Below, piece by piece: positions 12,277-17,493 of a stretch of 17,493 nt of DNA. Location: positions 1-17,493 of the forward strand of contig JAEYRA010000039.1 of the NCBI GenBank assembly GCA_023409755.1. Direction: 5' to 3'. The notes below the pieces were generated by a model. That model was given only the letters and a program-made list of their open reading frames with translations, was not told the origin of the DNA and searched no databases. Position numbers and translations under genes: made by a program. How positions within the stretch are numbered: position 1 is the first letter of the stretch; each line of letters starts with the position of its first letter. The DNA is from Bacillota bacterium. Its GTDB lineage: Bacteria; Bacillota; Clostridia; Christensenellales; UMGS416.

Positions 12277-13200
12277 CTATCCCTTCACCGCGCCCACTGT
12301 GAGCCCGGCCACAAAATACTTCTGCACGAAGGGATAGACCAGGATGATGGGACCGGTGGCCACCACTGCCGTCGCCATTTTCAGCGTCTCACCCGGTAGG
12401 TCGGTCAGCACCACCACCGAGCCGGCGTAGGAGTTTCGCAAGGCTTCGATCTGGTTGATGATGCGGTACAGCTGGTACTGCAGGGGTCGATACTTGACCT
12501 GGGAGGTGAGGAACAGTGAGGAGTAATACCACTCGTTCCAGTACCCAATGGCCAGGAAAAGGCCGATCGTAGCCAGCGCCGGCGTCATCATAGGCAGAAT
12601 CAGCCGCACCAGAATCTGGAAGTCTCCCATGCCATCGATCTTGCCCGATTCTGTAATTTCCTGTGGGATGGCCGAGGCAAAGTTCTTCATCAGGATGATG
12701 AGCCAGGGCGACATGAGCAGAGGCAGCAGTACCGCCAGGTAGCTGTCGCGCAGCCGGAAGGTCTGCACCATCAACAGATAAAACGGCACCAGACCACCGG
12801 AGAAGAGCGATGTGAAATAGATGTAGAACGAGATCGGATTGCGCAGACGGAAGTCCTTCCGCTGCAGCGCGTATCCCGTCATGGCGATGAGGAAAAGACC
12901 GATGGCCGTGCCCACCACCGTCAACGCGATCGTCAGCACATAGGAACCGATCAACTGATCGGGTGAGCGCAGGATGATCTGGTACGCAAAGGTGGAGAAG
13001 TCATTGGGGATGAGGGCAAAGCCCGTTCTGCGGATGGAATCCTCCGTGCTCAGAGAGGAGCCAATCACCAGTAGGAAGGGGAAGATACAAGCAAGTGACA
13101 TGATGGTGACCGCCACATAGGTGAAGCCACGGATGATCGCGTCTGCCGGGTCCAGCTTGATTCGTGTGCCTTTCAGTTTGCGTCTATCAGCAGCTCGCAT
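12277..13200 (-). CDS. Carbohydrate ABC transporter permease (YtcP/LplC-like)
   Basis: The 307-residue integral membrane protein has six hydrophobic segments (about 27-47, 83-108, 118-140, 150-170, 195-220, 270-292). The cytoplasmic ATPase-contact (EAA) loop is visible as EITESGKIDGMGDFQILVRL followed by ILP. It ends with the common VQKYFVAGLTVGAVKG tail of this permease type. It should pair with the upstream permease to form the channel. The ATG has AGGAGG (13208-13213) 7 bases upstream, and that site overlaps the stop codon of the upstream permease gene, so the two are translationally linked. Confidence 0.93.
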   Translation of the reverse strand: MRAADRRKLKGTRIKLDPADAIIRGFTYVAVTIMSLACIFPFLLVIGSSLSTEDSIRRTGFALIPNDFSTFAYQIILRSPDQLIGSYVLTIALTVVGTAIGLFLIAMTGYALQRKDFRLRNPISFYIYFTSLFSGGLVPFYLLMVQTFRLRDSYLAVLLPLLMSPWLIILMKNFASAIPQEITESGKIDGMGDFQILVRLILPMMTPALATIGLFLAIGYWNEWYYSSLFLTSQVKYRPLQYQLYRIINQIEALRNSYAGSVVVLTDLPGETLKMATAVVATGPIILVYPFVQKYFVAGLTVGAVKG

Positions 13201-13212
13201 GGATGATCCTCC

Positions 13213-14178
13213 TCAAAACAGAGCGTTCTCGGGTTCAATCTTGCGGACAACCCAGTTGCAAAGCATTACGATGCCAAAGCCCACCACTGACTGGAAGAGG
13301 CCGACCGCACTGCTTTGAGAGAAGTTGAAGTTGTTGAGCATCGCCCGGTAGACATAGGTCTCGATGATGTCCGTGGTGGAGTAAAGCAGTGAGTTGGCGC
13401 CTACCAGGTTGTAGAACAGGCCGAAGTTGCCGCGCACGATGCCGCCCAGTGCGAAGAGCAGCAGGATGACGAACGTGGGCCGGAGGTTTGGCAGGGTGAT
13501 GTAGCGAATGCGCTGAAAACCATTGGCGCCGTCCACCCGCGCGGCTTCCAGGATGGAGGTGTCGATGTTCATGATAGCTGCAAAGTACACCACACTGCCA
13601 TAACCGGTGGTCTGCCACAGGTACACCAGCACGATGACAAAGGGCCAGGCACCTGGGGAGGAGTAGATCTTCGGCATCTCCCCGCCCATGCTGCGAACCA
13701 GATTGGACAGGAACCCATAATCGTAGTTGATGAGGTTGTAGACCAACAGGCTCACAAGCACCGCAGAGATGAAGTAGGGCAGGAACATGACTGTCTGTGT
13801 TACTTTGCGGAACCGGTGGCTGCCAATCTCGTTGAGCAGAATTGCGATGGCCATCTGCACCAAGTTGCCCAGCAGGATGAACGCCAGGTTATAGAGCACC
13901 GTGTTGCGCAGCAGCAGCGTCAGTTGTCCGGAGGTAAACAGAAACTTAAAATTCTCCCACCCCACAAAAGGGCTGGCGTAGATGCCATCGTTGTAGTTGA
14001 ACTTTGTGAATGCGACGTAGGCCCCCGGCATGGGCATGTAGCTGAACAGAAAGAAGAAGACGATGGCGGGCAGACACATCAACAGCAACGTGCGGTCATT
14101 CCACAGGCGCCTGAGATGCACCTGGAATGTCGTCTTTTTCTTCTGTTTCCTCTGGGTAGCATTCACAACATTGAGCAT
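13213..14178 (-). CDS. Carbohydrate ABC transporter permease (LplB-like)
   Basis: The 321-residue protein has six predicted membrane segments after a basic N-terminus (residues 8-30, QRKQKKKTTF region). The first segment reads LLLMCLPAIVFFFLFSYMPM. The EAA loop is ILEAARVDGANGFQRIRYI then TLP. The pattern GAYVAFTKFNY after the first segment is typical of LplB-type sugar permeases. The ATG at 14178 is preferred, with a G-rich site (GGGGGTG, 14191-14185) about 8 bases away. A longer frame from a TTG at 14220 has no ribosome binding site and would start inside the operator. It is the first gene of the transporter-GH2 operon. No ATPase gene accompanies it. Confidence 0.92.
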   Translation of the reverse strand: MLNVVNATQRKQKKKTTFQVHLRRLWNDRTLLLMCLPAIVFFFLFSYMPMPGAYVAFTKFNYNDGIYASPFVGWENFKFLFTSGQLTLLLRNTVLYNLAFILLGNLVQMAIAILLNEIGSHRFRKVTQTVMFLPYFISAVLVSLLVYNLINYDYGFLSNLVRSMGGEMPKIYSSPGAWPFVIVLVYLWQTTGYGSVVYFAAIMNIDTSILEAARVDGANGFQRIRYITLPNLRPTFVILLLFALGGIVRGNFGLFYNLVGANSLLYSTTDIIETYVYRAMLNNFNFSQSSAVGLFQSVVGFGIVMLCNWVVRKIEPENALF

Positions 14179-14192
14179 GAGACACACCCCCG

Positions 14193-14273
14193 TCACACCG
14201 TGGAACCTAAATAACTGCAAACGTTTGCATTTTGCGTCAAATAGATGGCAATCTCTGCACTTATCGTCTCCAT
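14193..14273 (-). CDS. Possible short upstream ORF in the transporter leader
   Basis: ATG at 14273 opens a 26-codon frame (METISAEIAIYL...) ending at TGA 14195-14193, 14 bases before the permease ATG. It crosses the 14216-14229 operator. The ribosome binding site is poor (GGAAC, 3 bases before the ATG). The same frame is open without a start as far back as 14432. It may be a leader peptide, a remnant, or chance. Confidence 0.15.
   Translation of the reverse strand: METISAEIAIYLTQNANVCSYLGSTV
14216..14229. promoter_or_regulatory. LacI-family operator O1 (perfect palindrome)
   Basis: TGCAAACGTTTGCA is a perfect 14-bp palindrome with the central CG typical of LacI/GalR-family operators. It lies 38 bases before the permease ATG and about 200 bases downstream of the consensus promoter, a roadblock position. 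It is also next to a TTGACG (14240-14235) that could be the -35 of a second, weaker promoter. Confidence 0.85.
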
Positions 14274-14323
14274 TTGTTCCACGATCGTGCCCGGATTGCC
14301 GATGTCGTCACCTGTCACATTGT

Positions 14324-14337
14324 TGCAAACGTTGTCA
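14324..14337. promoter_or_regulatory. LacI-family operator O2
   Basis: TGCAAACGTTGTCA differs from O1 at two positions (TG to GT) and keeps the TGNAAACGTTNNCA form. Its centre is 108 bases from that of O1, close to a whole number of helical turns (10.3), which would allow looping between the two. Confidence 0.7.
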
Positions 14338-14436
14338 TTTTGGCTTAAAAAAGAAGCTTCCGTTTGCTTGCCTCCCCAAAGCCAGCCCAGTGTCGGCTCC
14401 CTTTTGAAAACGACGTCTGCATCAAGAATTGGCTAC

Positions 14437-14465
14437 ATTATATTCTTAGGCCTTTTGTGTGTCAA
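14437..14465 (-). promoter_or_regulatory. Perfect consensus sigma-A promoter of the transporter-GH2 operon
   Basis: On the minus strand TTGACA (14465-14460), a 17-base spacer and TATAAT (14442-14437) match the consensus at all 12 positions. Transcription would start near 14430, giving a leader of about 250 bases that carries operators O2 and O1. It begins 49 bases after the lacI stop codon. Confidence 0.85.
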
Positions 14466-14513
14466 TATGCTTATAAAAGATTCGTGTTATTTGGACGTTT
14501 ACCCAAAAGCAGC

Positions 14514-15545
14514 TTAATGAGGCGCTTCGGAGGACACGGTGCTTTCCCGTACGGTCAATTGCATATCCAGCATGCACTCCGTTATCCGTCCAGCATCCGC
14601 TTTGTTGATAACGATTTCAAGGATTTTTTCCGCGTATTTTTCAAAGGGTGTGGTCATTGTGGTGATGGACGGCGTGACGGCCTCTGTCAGGTGAATGCCA
14701 TCAAAGCCGGTCAGCGCCATGTCATGGGGGACGGAAATGTGATGCTTGAGAAGGACGCCGAGCGCGCCAACGGCCGCCACGTCGTTGAAAGCCATCACGG
14801 CCGTGGGCAGGTCACTTTGCCCCAGCAGCTGCGTCATGCACTCCCGTCCGCTGGCAATGGTAAAATCCCCCTCGATGAGCCACCGACGGTCAACCGTTAC
14901 ATCGAATTCCTCCGCGGCCTCCAGGAAGTACTGACGGCGTTGGAAGCCCTGCCGCACATCAAGCCGCCCGCCCACCATGCCTATTTTGTGGTGCCCCAGG
15001 CTCGCCAAATGCTCCACCAACTGGAAAATGCCCTTGCGCTCGTTGTTCATTAACTGCATGCACTTTGTGCCGGGCATGGCCGAACAGGTGATCAACGGGA
15101 CGATCTGGTTGATTTTCTCCATTTCGTGGATGTATTTCTTGGTGAGCATCATGTAGTCTACCCGGCCGCCGGTGAAGACAATGGCTTCGACCTCCCGCTC
15201 CAGCAGCACGTCCAGCATGTGGCTCTCCAACTTGTAATCCGAGTGGGAGTTGCACAGGATGACTGTGTACCCATTGCGCGAAGCCAGTACCTCCACCTCA
15301 AGGAAAAGCTGGGAATAAAAGGGGTTGGTGATGTCCGGCACGATGAACCCAATGGCCTTGGAACGCCGAACCTTGAGGCTTCGCGCCACCGAGCTGGGCC
15401 GAAAGCTATGCTTCTCCACAACCTCCATGACCCGTTTCCTGGTGTCTTCCCGCACGGGAATGCTTCCAGTCAATACCCGGGAGACCGTGGAGATGGAGAC
15501 AGAGGCTTCCCTGGCGATGTCATGCATGGTCAGTTTGTTGTTCAC
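14514..15545 (-). CDS. LacI-family transcriptional repressor
   Basis: The 343-residue regulator has an N-terminal helix-turn-helix (about 5-25, MHDIAREASVSISTVSRVL), a hinge helix (SSVARSLKVRR) and a periplasmic-binding-protein-like sensor domain (about 62-333, starting AIGFIVPDITNPFYSQL). Small sugars or glycosides released by the transported substrate usually act as inducers. The hinge leucine in ARSL is the residue that inserts at the central CG step in this family, which fits the CG-centred operators nearby. The start is GTG at 15545, after a run of seven G (15553-15559) at 7 bases spacing. An ATG at 15550 meets a stop at once. It lies directly upstream of the operon it probably controls and has an operator at its own transcription start. 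Confidence 0.93.
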   Translation of the reverse strand: MNNKLTMHDIAREASVSISTVSRVLTGSIPVREDTRKRVMEVVEKHSFRPSSVARSLKVRRSKAIGFIVPDITNPFYSQLFLEVEVLASRNGYTVILCNSHSDYKLESHMLDVLLEREVEAIVFTGGRVDYMMLTKKYIHEMEKINQIVPLITCSAMPGTKCMQLMNNERKGIFQLVEHLASLGHHKIGMVGGRLDVRQGFQRRQYFLEAAEEFDVTVDRRWLIEGDFTIASGRECMTQLLGQSDLPTAVMAFNDVAAVGALGVLLKHHISVPHDMALTGFDGIHLTEAVTPSITTMTTPFEKYAEKILEIVINKADAGRITECMLDMQLTVRESTVSSEAPH

Positions 15546-15567
15546 AGCATGTCCCCCCCAAAAAAAA

Positions 15568-15581
15568 TGAAAACGTTATCA
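15568..15581. promoter_or_regulatory. Operator O3 / cre-like site at the lacI transcription start
   Basis: TGAAAACGTTATCA fits both the local form TGNAAACGTTNNCA and the catabolite-response consensus TGWAANCGNTNWCA. It lies just downstream of the lacI -10 box and covers the predicted start (about 15578). Binding by LacI would give autorepression; binding by CcpA would give catabolite repression. Confidence 0.75.
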
Positions 15582-15584
15582 ATC

Positions 15585-15613
15585 ATTATATCTGCATCCA
15601 TTTGCAAAAGCAA
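15585..15613 (-). promoter_or_regulatory. lacI promoter
   Basis: On the minus strand TTGCTT (15613-15608), a 17-base spacer and a perfect TATAAT (15590-15585) precede the repressor gene. The predicted start near 15578 falls within operator O3 and leaves a leader of about 33 bases. Confidence 0.75.
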
Positions 15614-15699
15614 CGTACGAAAATTGTAAAGGTGCCGATCGGTTATAATGGCCGCCACGGGGTGTTCCCCTCTGGGAAGCTCCATCCGCCGGACGGCAT

Positions 15700-15966
15700 T
15701 GCGCACCCATTCTACGGTTACTCATCCGGTGCTTGGGGGTCATCTCTTCCCAGCGGCAGAGCAGCAGCTTACCCTACCGTGTGAACCGCAGAATGCACTC
15801 CAATGCATTTGGCACGTCCTCCGCTTGACTGGAAGGCCGGTTCCACAGGCCGCCAGTGCTCGGCTGGTGGAGAGGTACACGCAGGGGTAGGTGAGGTTGG
15901 ACAGAGGGTGGCAAAGGGGCGAAGGTCGGTCAGGTTCTACACGACGGTGCTGTGGTAGGCGAGCAT
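15700..15966 (-). pseudogene. Decayed gene of an uncharacterised YHS.../VYLSTSRALA-type clostridial protein family
   Basis: An ATG at 15966 with GGGAGG (15978-15973) 6 bases upstream opens MLAYHSTVV, then hits TAG (15939-15937), and continues in frame as NLTDLRPFAT. After a one-base shift near 15902 the reading resumes as SNLTYPCVYLSTSRALA (to about 15848). Further on, DVPNALECILRF-TR-stop-GKLLLCRWEEMT is readable (15818 to about 15708), with a second stop at 15776-15774. These pieces resemble the start and end of a family of proteins I recall from Clostridia, of unknown function, with a YH near the N-terminus, a (V/I)Y(L/F)S-T block and a late EGKLI-x-R(Y/F)EEM block. The middle part, perhaps 100 residues, seems deleted. 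The family match is from memory. Confidence 0.6.
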
Positions 15967-16000
15967 GGCAAGCCTCCCTCTTTGTGGTACTGACCGAAGG

Positions 16001-16026
16001 AAACGGCGGGGGGCAGCCCGACGCCG
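16001..16026 (-). terminator. Weak terminator-like hairpin after the double-GNAT gene
   Basis: On the minus strand CGGCG (16026-16022) and CGCCG (16008-16004) flank an inner GGG/CCC pairing, with TTT following (16003-16001). The stem is interrupted and the T-run is short, so termination is uncertain. It sits between the acetyltransferase stop (16069) and the pseudogene start (15966). Confidence 0.35.
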
Positions 16027-16068
16027 CTGATCTCCTAAAATCAAGGCGTCATTAGAACCAGCGTGTGT

Positions 16069-17178
16069 TCAGGATGGACAGGCATCCGCTGTGGGGGCTG
16101 GCTGGCAGGGCAGCTCCATCCTGCCCACTGTAAAGGGCAGGTGGGGGTGGGTTTGGGTGCCGCGGTGCACGAAGCCCAACCTCTCATACCAATGGCGCAG
16201 GCGGGTATTTTCCTCGATGATGCCGATGGTTAGTGTGGTGGCGCCCAAGCGAGCGGCCTCCTCCCGGGCGAAGCCCACCAACGCCTTACCCACCCCGTGG
16301 TGGCGGCAGGCTGGCAGCACCGCCAGTTTCTGCAGCTCCCACACGCCGTTCCCCTGGTCGGCCAGTTGCAGGCAGCCGGCCAACCGGCCATCAGCCCACG
16401 CGCCGTAGAATCGCACGCCCCGCTGCCATTCCCGCTGCAGCCGCGCTAGAGGGAGGAACGCGGCGTTGGTTGGGCAGTTTTCGACCGTCAGCCCAAACTC
16501 CGACGCCACCGTTGCAAAGCCGGCATGCAGCACCTCCAGACAGTCAGTTAAGTCATTCTGCGCCAGAGGAGCAATCCGCAGCGGAGGCATGCCGTGGGCG
16601 GTATGCGGTCCGTCCTTGCCGCCGCCCCGGTCGTACTCCGCCCGCGTGATGGCATAACAGACTTCTCCGTGGGGCTCCTTGCCCTCCAGGACAAAGCGCC
16701 GCACCGTGTCAGTACGATGCAGGGTGGACTTGGCCAGCACCCGGCCCGACGACTCGTTCTCGGCACGGTGGTAGGCCTCGAGACGCTCGAACCCTGCATG
16801 GCGGAAGGTAGCGTCCACCACGGCGGCCAGTGCCTCCCCAGCGTAGCCGCGGCCCTGGAAGGCCTGTCCGATGCAGTACTCAATCTCGGCGGTGGACACG
16901 TCCTCGTAGACCCGGCAGAACGCGATCTGCCCGATGTTGACGCCGGACTGCCGCTCCACAATGGCCCAGCGGTAGAACGTCGGGTTGGTATATTGCGCCA
17001 GCCATTGCCCCAGCAGGCGAGACACGGCGTCCAGGGTGGGGTAGGTGGGCTCGCCATACTCCCGCTGCACGGCGGGGTCGGAAGCCCAGTGGTGCAGCAT
17101 GTCCGGCCCGTCGTCCAGTTGGAAGGGCCTCAGTAGCAGCCGCCCGGTCTCCAGTGGAAGGGTTCCGCAGTGTTTCAT
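16069..17178 (-). CDS. Tandem GNAT acetyltransferase (RimJ-like domain fused to a second GNAT domain)
   Basis: The 369-residue protein holds two acetyltransferase domains. Residues about 8-182 resemble the RimJ/RimL type (TGRLLLRPF, WASDPAV, Q108-G-R-G-Y-A acetyl-CoA motif, ERLEAYHRAEN). Residues about 199-356 are a second GNAT domain (LQKLAVLPACRHHGVGKAL, motif R292-H-H-G-V-G297, then NTRLRHWYERLGF). The GGGKDG stretch near 186-190 is the linker. Substrates are unknown; the first type often acts on protein N-termini or antibiotics. The ATG overlaps the TGA of the upstream gene (ATGA), with AGGAG (17191-17187) 8 bases upstream, so the two are translationally coupled. Confidence 0.88.
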   Translation of the reverse strand: MKHCGTLPLETGRLLLRPFQLDDGPDMLHHWASDPAVQREYGEPTYPTLDAVSRLLGQWLAQYTNPTFYRWAIVERQSGVNIGQIAFCRVYEDVSTAEIEYCIGQAFQGRGYAGEALAAVVDATFRHAGFERLEAYHRAENESSGRVLAKSTLHRTDTVRRFVLEGKEPHGEVCYAITRAEYDRGGGKDGPHTAHGMPPLRIAPLAQNDLTDCLEVLHAGFATVASEFGLTVENCPTNAAFLPLARLQREWQRGVRFYGAWADGRLAGCLQLADQGNGVWELQKLAVLPACRHHGVGKALVGFAREEAARLGATTLTIGIIEENTRLRHWYERLGFVHRGTQTHPHLPFTVGRMELPCQPAPTADACPS

Positions 17179-17493
17179 TCAGAGCACTCCTTCAGGCGTT
17201 TCCCATCAACGGGTTTGTTCCATTCTTCATCGGCCTGCCGTTGTATCCTTCCATAGGAGACGCTTTTGTCGTCCGCACCCAGTTCTACGTAACCGCGGGC
17301 CAGGTCCTCGGTCGTCGTTTCCAGTACCTCCATGAACTGATCATAGGCAAAGGCCAGCTTCGGGTCGGCTCCATCCTCGCCATACACCGCGTGCAGCAAC
17401 GATTCGATCATCTGGTCCATGCCCCAGAGCTTGATGTGCACCAGTTCATGGATGATGACGGCCTCCACGTTGGTCTGCTTGGGGTTGCAGGCA
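17175..17493 (-). CDS. HExxH metallopeptidase-like protein (5' end outside window)
   Basis: The visible 105 codons are the C-terminal part of a gene that starts beyond the right edge; the frame is open to base 17493. The motif IIHELVHIKLWGMDQ carries the zinc-binding HExxH of metallopeptidases. It is followed by a helical region (MIESLLHAVYGEDGAD) and a later ETTTEDLARGYVELG helix that could supply a third ligand (Glu). I recall similar short HExxH proteins near phage and mobile genes, but no phage gene is visible here. A GTG at 17468 would start inside the domain and has no support. It is coupled to the double-GNAT gene by an ATGA overlap. Confidence 0.7.
   Translation of the reverse strand, partial: ACNPKQTNVEAVIIHELVHIKLWGMDQMIESLLHAVYGEDGADPKLAFAYDQFMEVLETTTEDLARGYVELGADDKSVSYGRIQRQADEEWNKPVDGKRLKECSE

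Larger units (their letters stand above)
14216..14342. repeat. Pair of 19-bp direct repeats containing operators O1 and O2
   Basis: Positions 14216-14234 and 14324-14342 share TGCAAACGTT-NN-CATTTTG, 17 of 19 bases identical, 108 bases apart. The identity extends five bases past the palindrome on one side, so the two copies may descend from one duplicated site. Confidence 0.75.

Noticed and set aside
14179..14220. Upstream TTG start for the LplB-like permease
   Set aside because: No ribosome binding site, and the start would overlap operator O1; the ATG at 14178 matches normal family N-termini.
14211..14240. Second promoter with TTGACG (14240-14235) as -35 and O1 as spacer
   Set aside because: No acceptable -10 at 16-18 bases; the best is AGTTAT (3/6). 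Kept only as a side possibility.
14280..14289. CACGATCGTG perfect 10-bp palindrome between O2 and O1
   Set aside because: Short, unrelated in sequence to the operators, and a 10-bp palindrome is expected by chance at about this scale.
14484..14512. Hairpin TTTGGG/TCCAAA after the lacI stop as a terminator
   Set aside because: Only about 6 weak pairs and no T-run; read-through from lacI into the transporter leader cannot be excluded.
1..17493. tRNA, rRNA, CRISPR array, insertion sequence or prophage
   Set aside because: No cloverleaf-like tRNA sequence, rRNA signature, regularly spaced repeats, transposase or phage structural gene was seen on either strand.

Overview
The window looks like chromosome from a moderately high-GC Firmicute of class Clostridia, probably an Oscillospiraceae/Ruminococcaceae relative. 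The grounds are strong AGGAGG ribosome binding sites, sigma-A type promoters (TTGaca / TATAAT, 17-base spacers), a CdaA-CdaR pair, and above all an IspH-ribosomal protein S1 fusion, an arrangement known from Clostridia. The genus cannot be fixed from the sequence alone.

Layout. Positions 187-7385 are a plus-strand housekeeping block: a small coiled-coil gene; a PAS + PP2C (SpoIIE/RsbU-type) phosphatase; cdaA (c-di-AMP synthase) and its regulator cdaR; cmk (CMP kinase); plsC (acyltransferase); and the ispH-rpsA fusion. Genes from the phosphatase to plsC are tightly packed, with overlaps or ribosome binding sites inside the preceding gene. A strong two-way terminator (about 7414-7447) closes the block. 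Everything from 7471 to the right end is on the minus strand.

Positions 8172-15545 form a complete sugar-use locus read right to left: a LacI-family repressor, two CUT1-type permeases, a lipoprotein sugar-binding protein and a cytoplasmic GH2 beta-galactosidase-like enzyme. No ATPase is encoded, so the transporter probably borrows a shared one. Three LacI-type operators with the common form TGNAAACGTTNNCA are visible: one at the start point of the repressor gene and two in the roughly 250-base leader of the transporter operon, downstream of a perfect consensus promoter. The inferred circuit is an autoregulated repressor that also roadblocks the transport/hydrolase operon until a glycoside inducer is present. 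A strong hairpin between the binding-protein gene and the hydrolase gene probably sets unequal expression.

The right end (15700-17493) holds a partial HExxH metallopeptidase-like gene, translationally coupled to a protein with two GNAT domains, followed by a decayed gene with stop codons, a frameshift and an internal deletion.

The most interesting signal is inside the ispH-rpsA fusion. A near-perfect promoter (TTGGCA, 17 bases, TATAAT) lies in the last part of the IspH coding sequence, followed by GAGGAGG and an in-frame ATG exactly at the IspH/S1 junction. The S1 protein could therefore be made on its own as well as in the fusion. No RNA genes, CRISPR arrays or insertion sequences were recognised.
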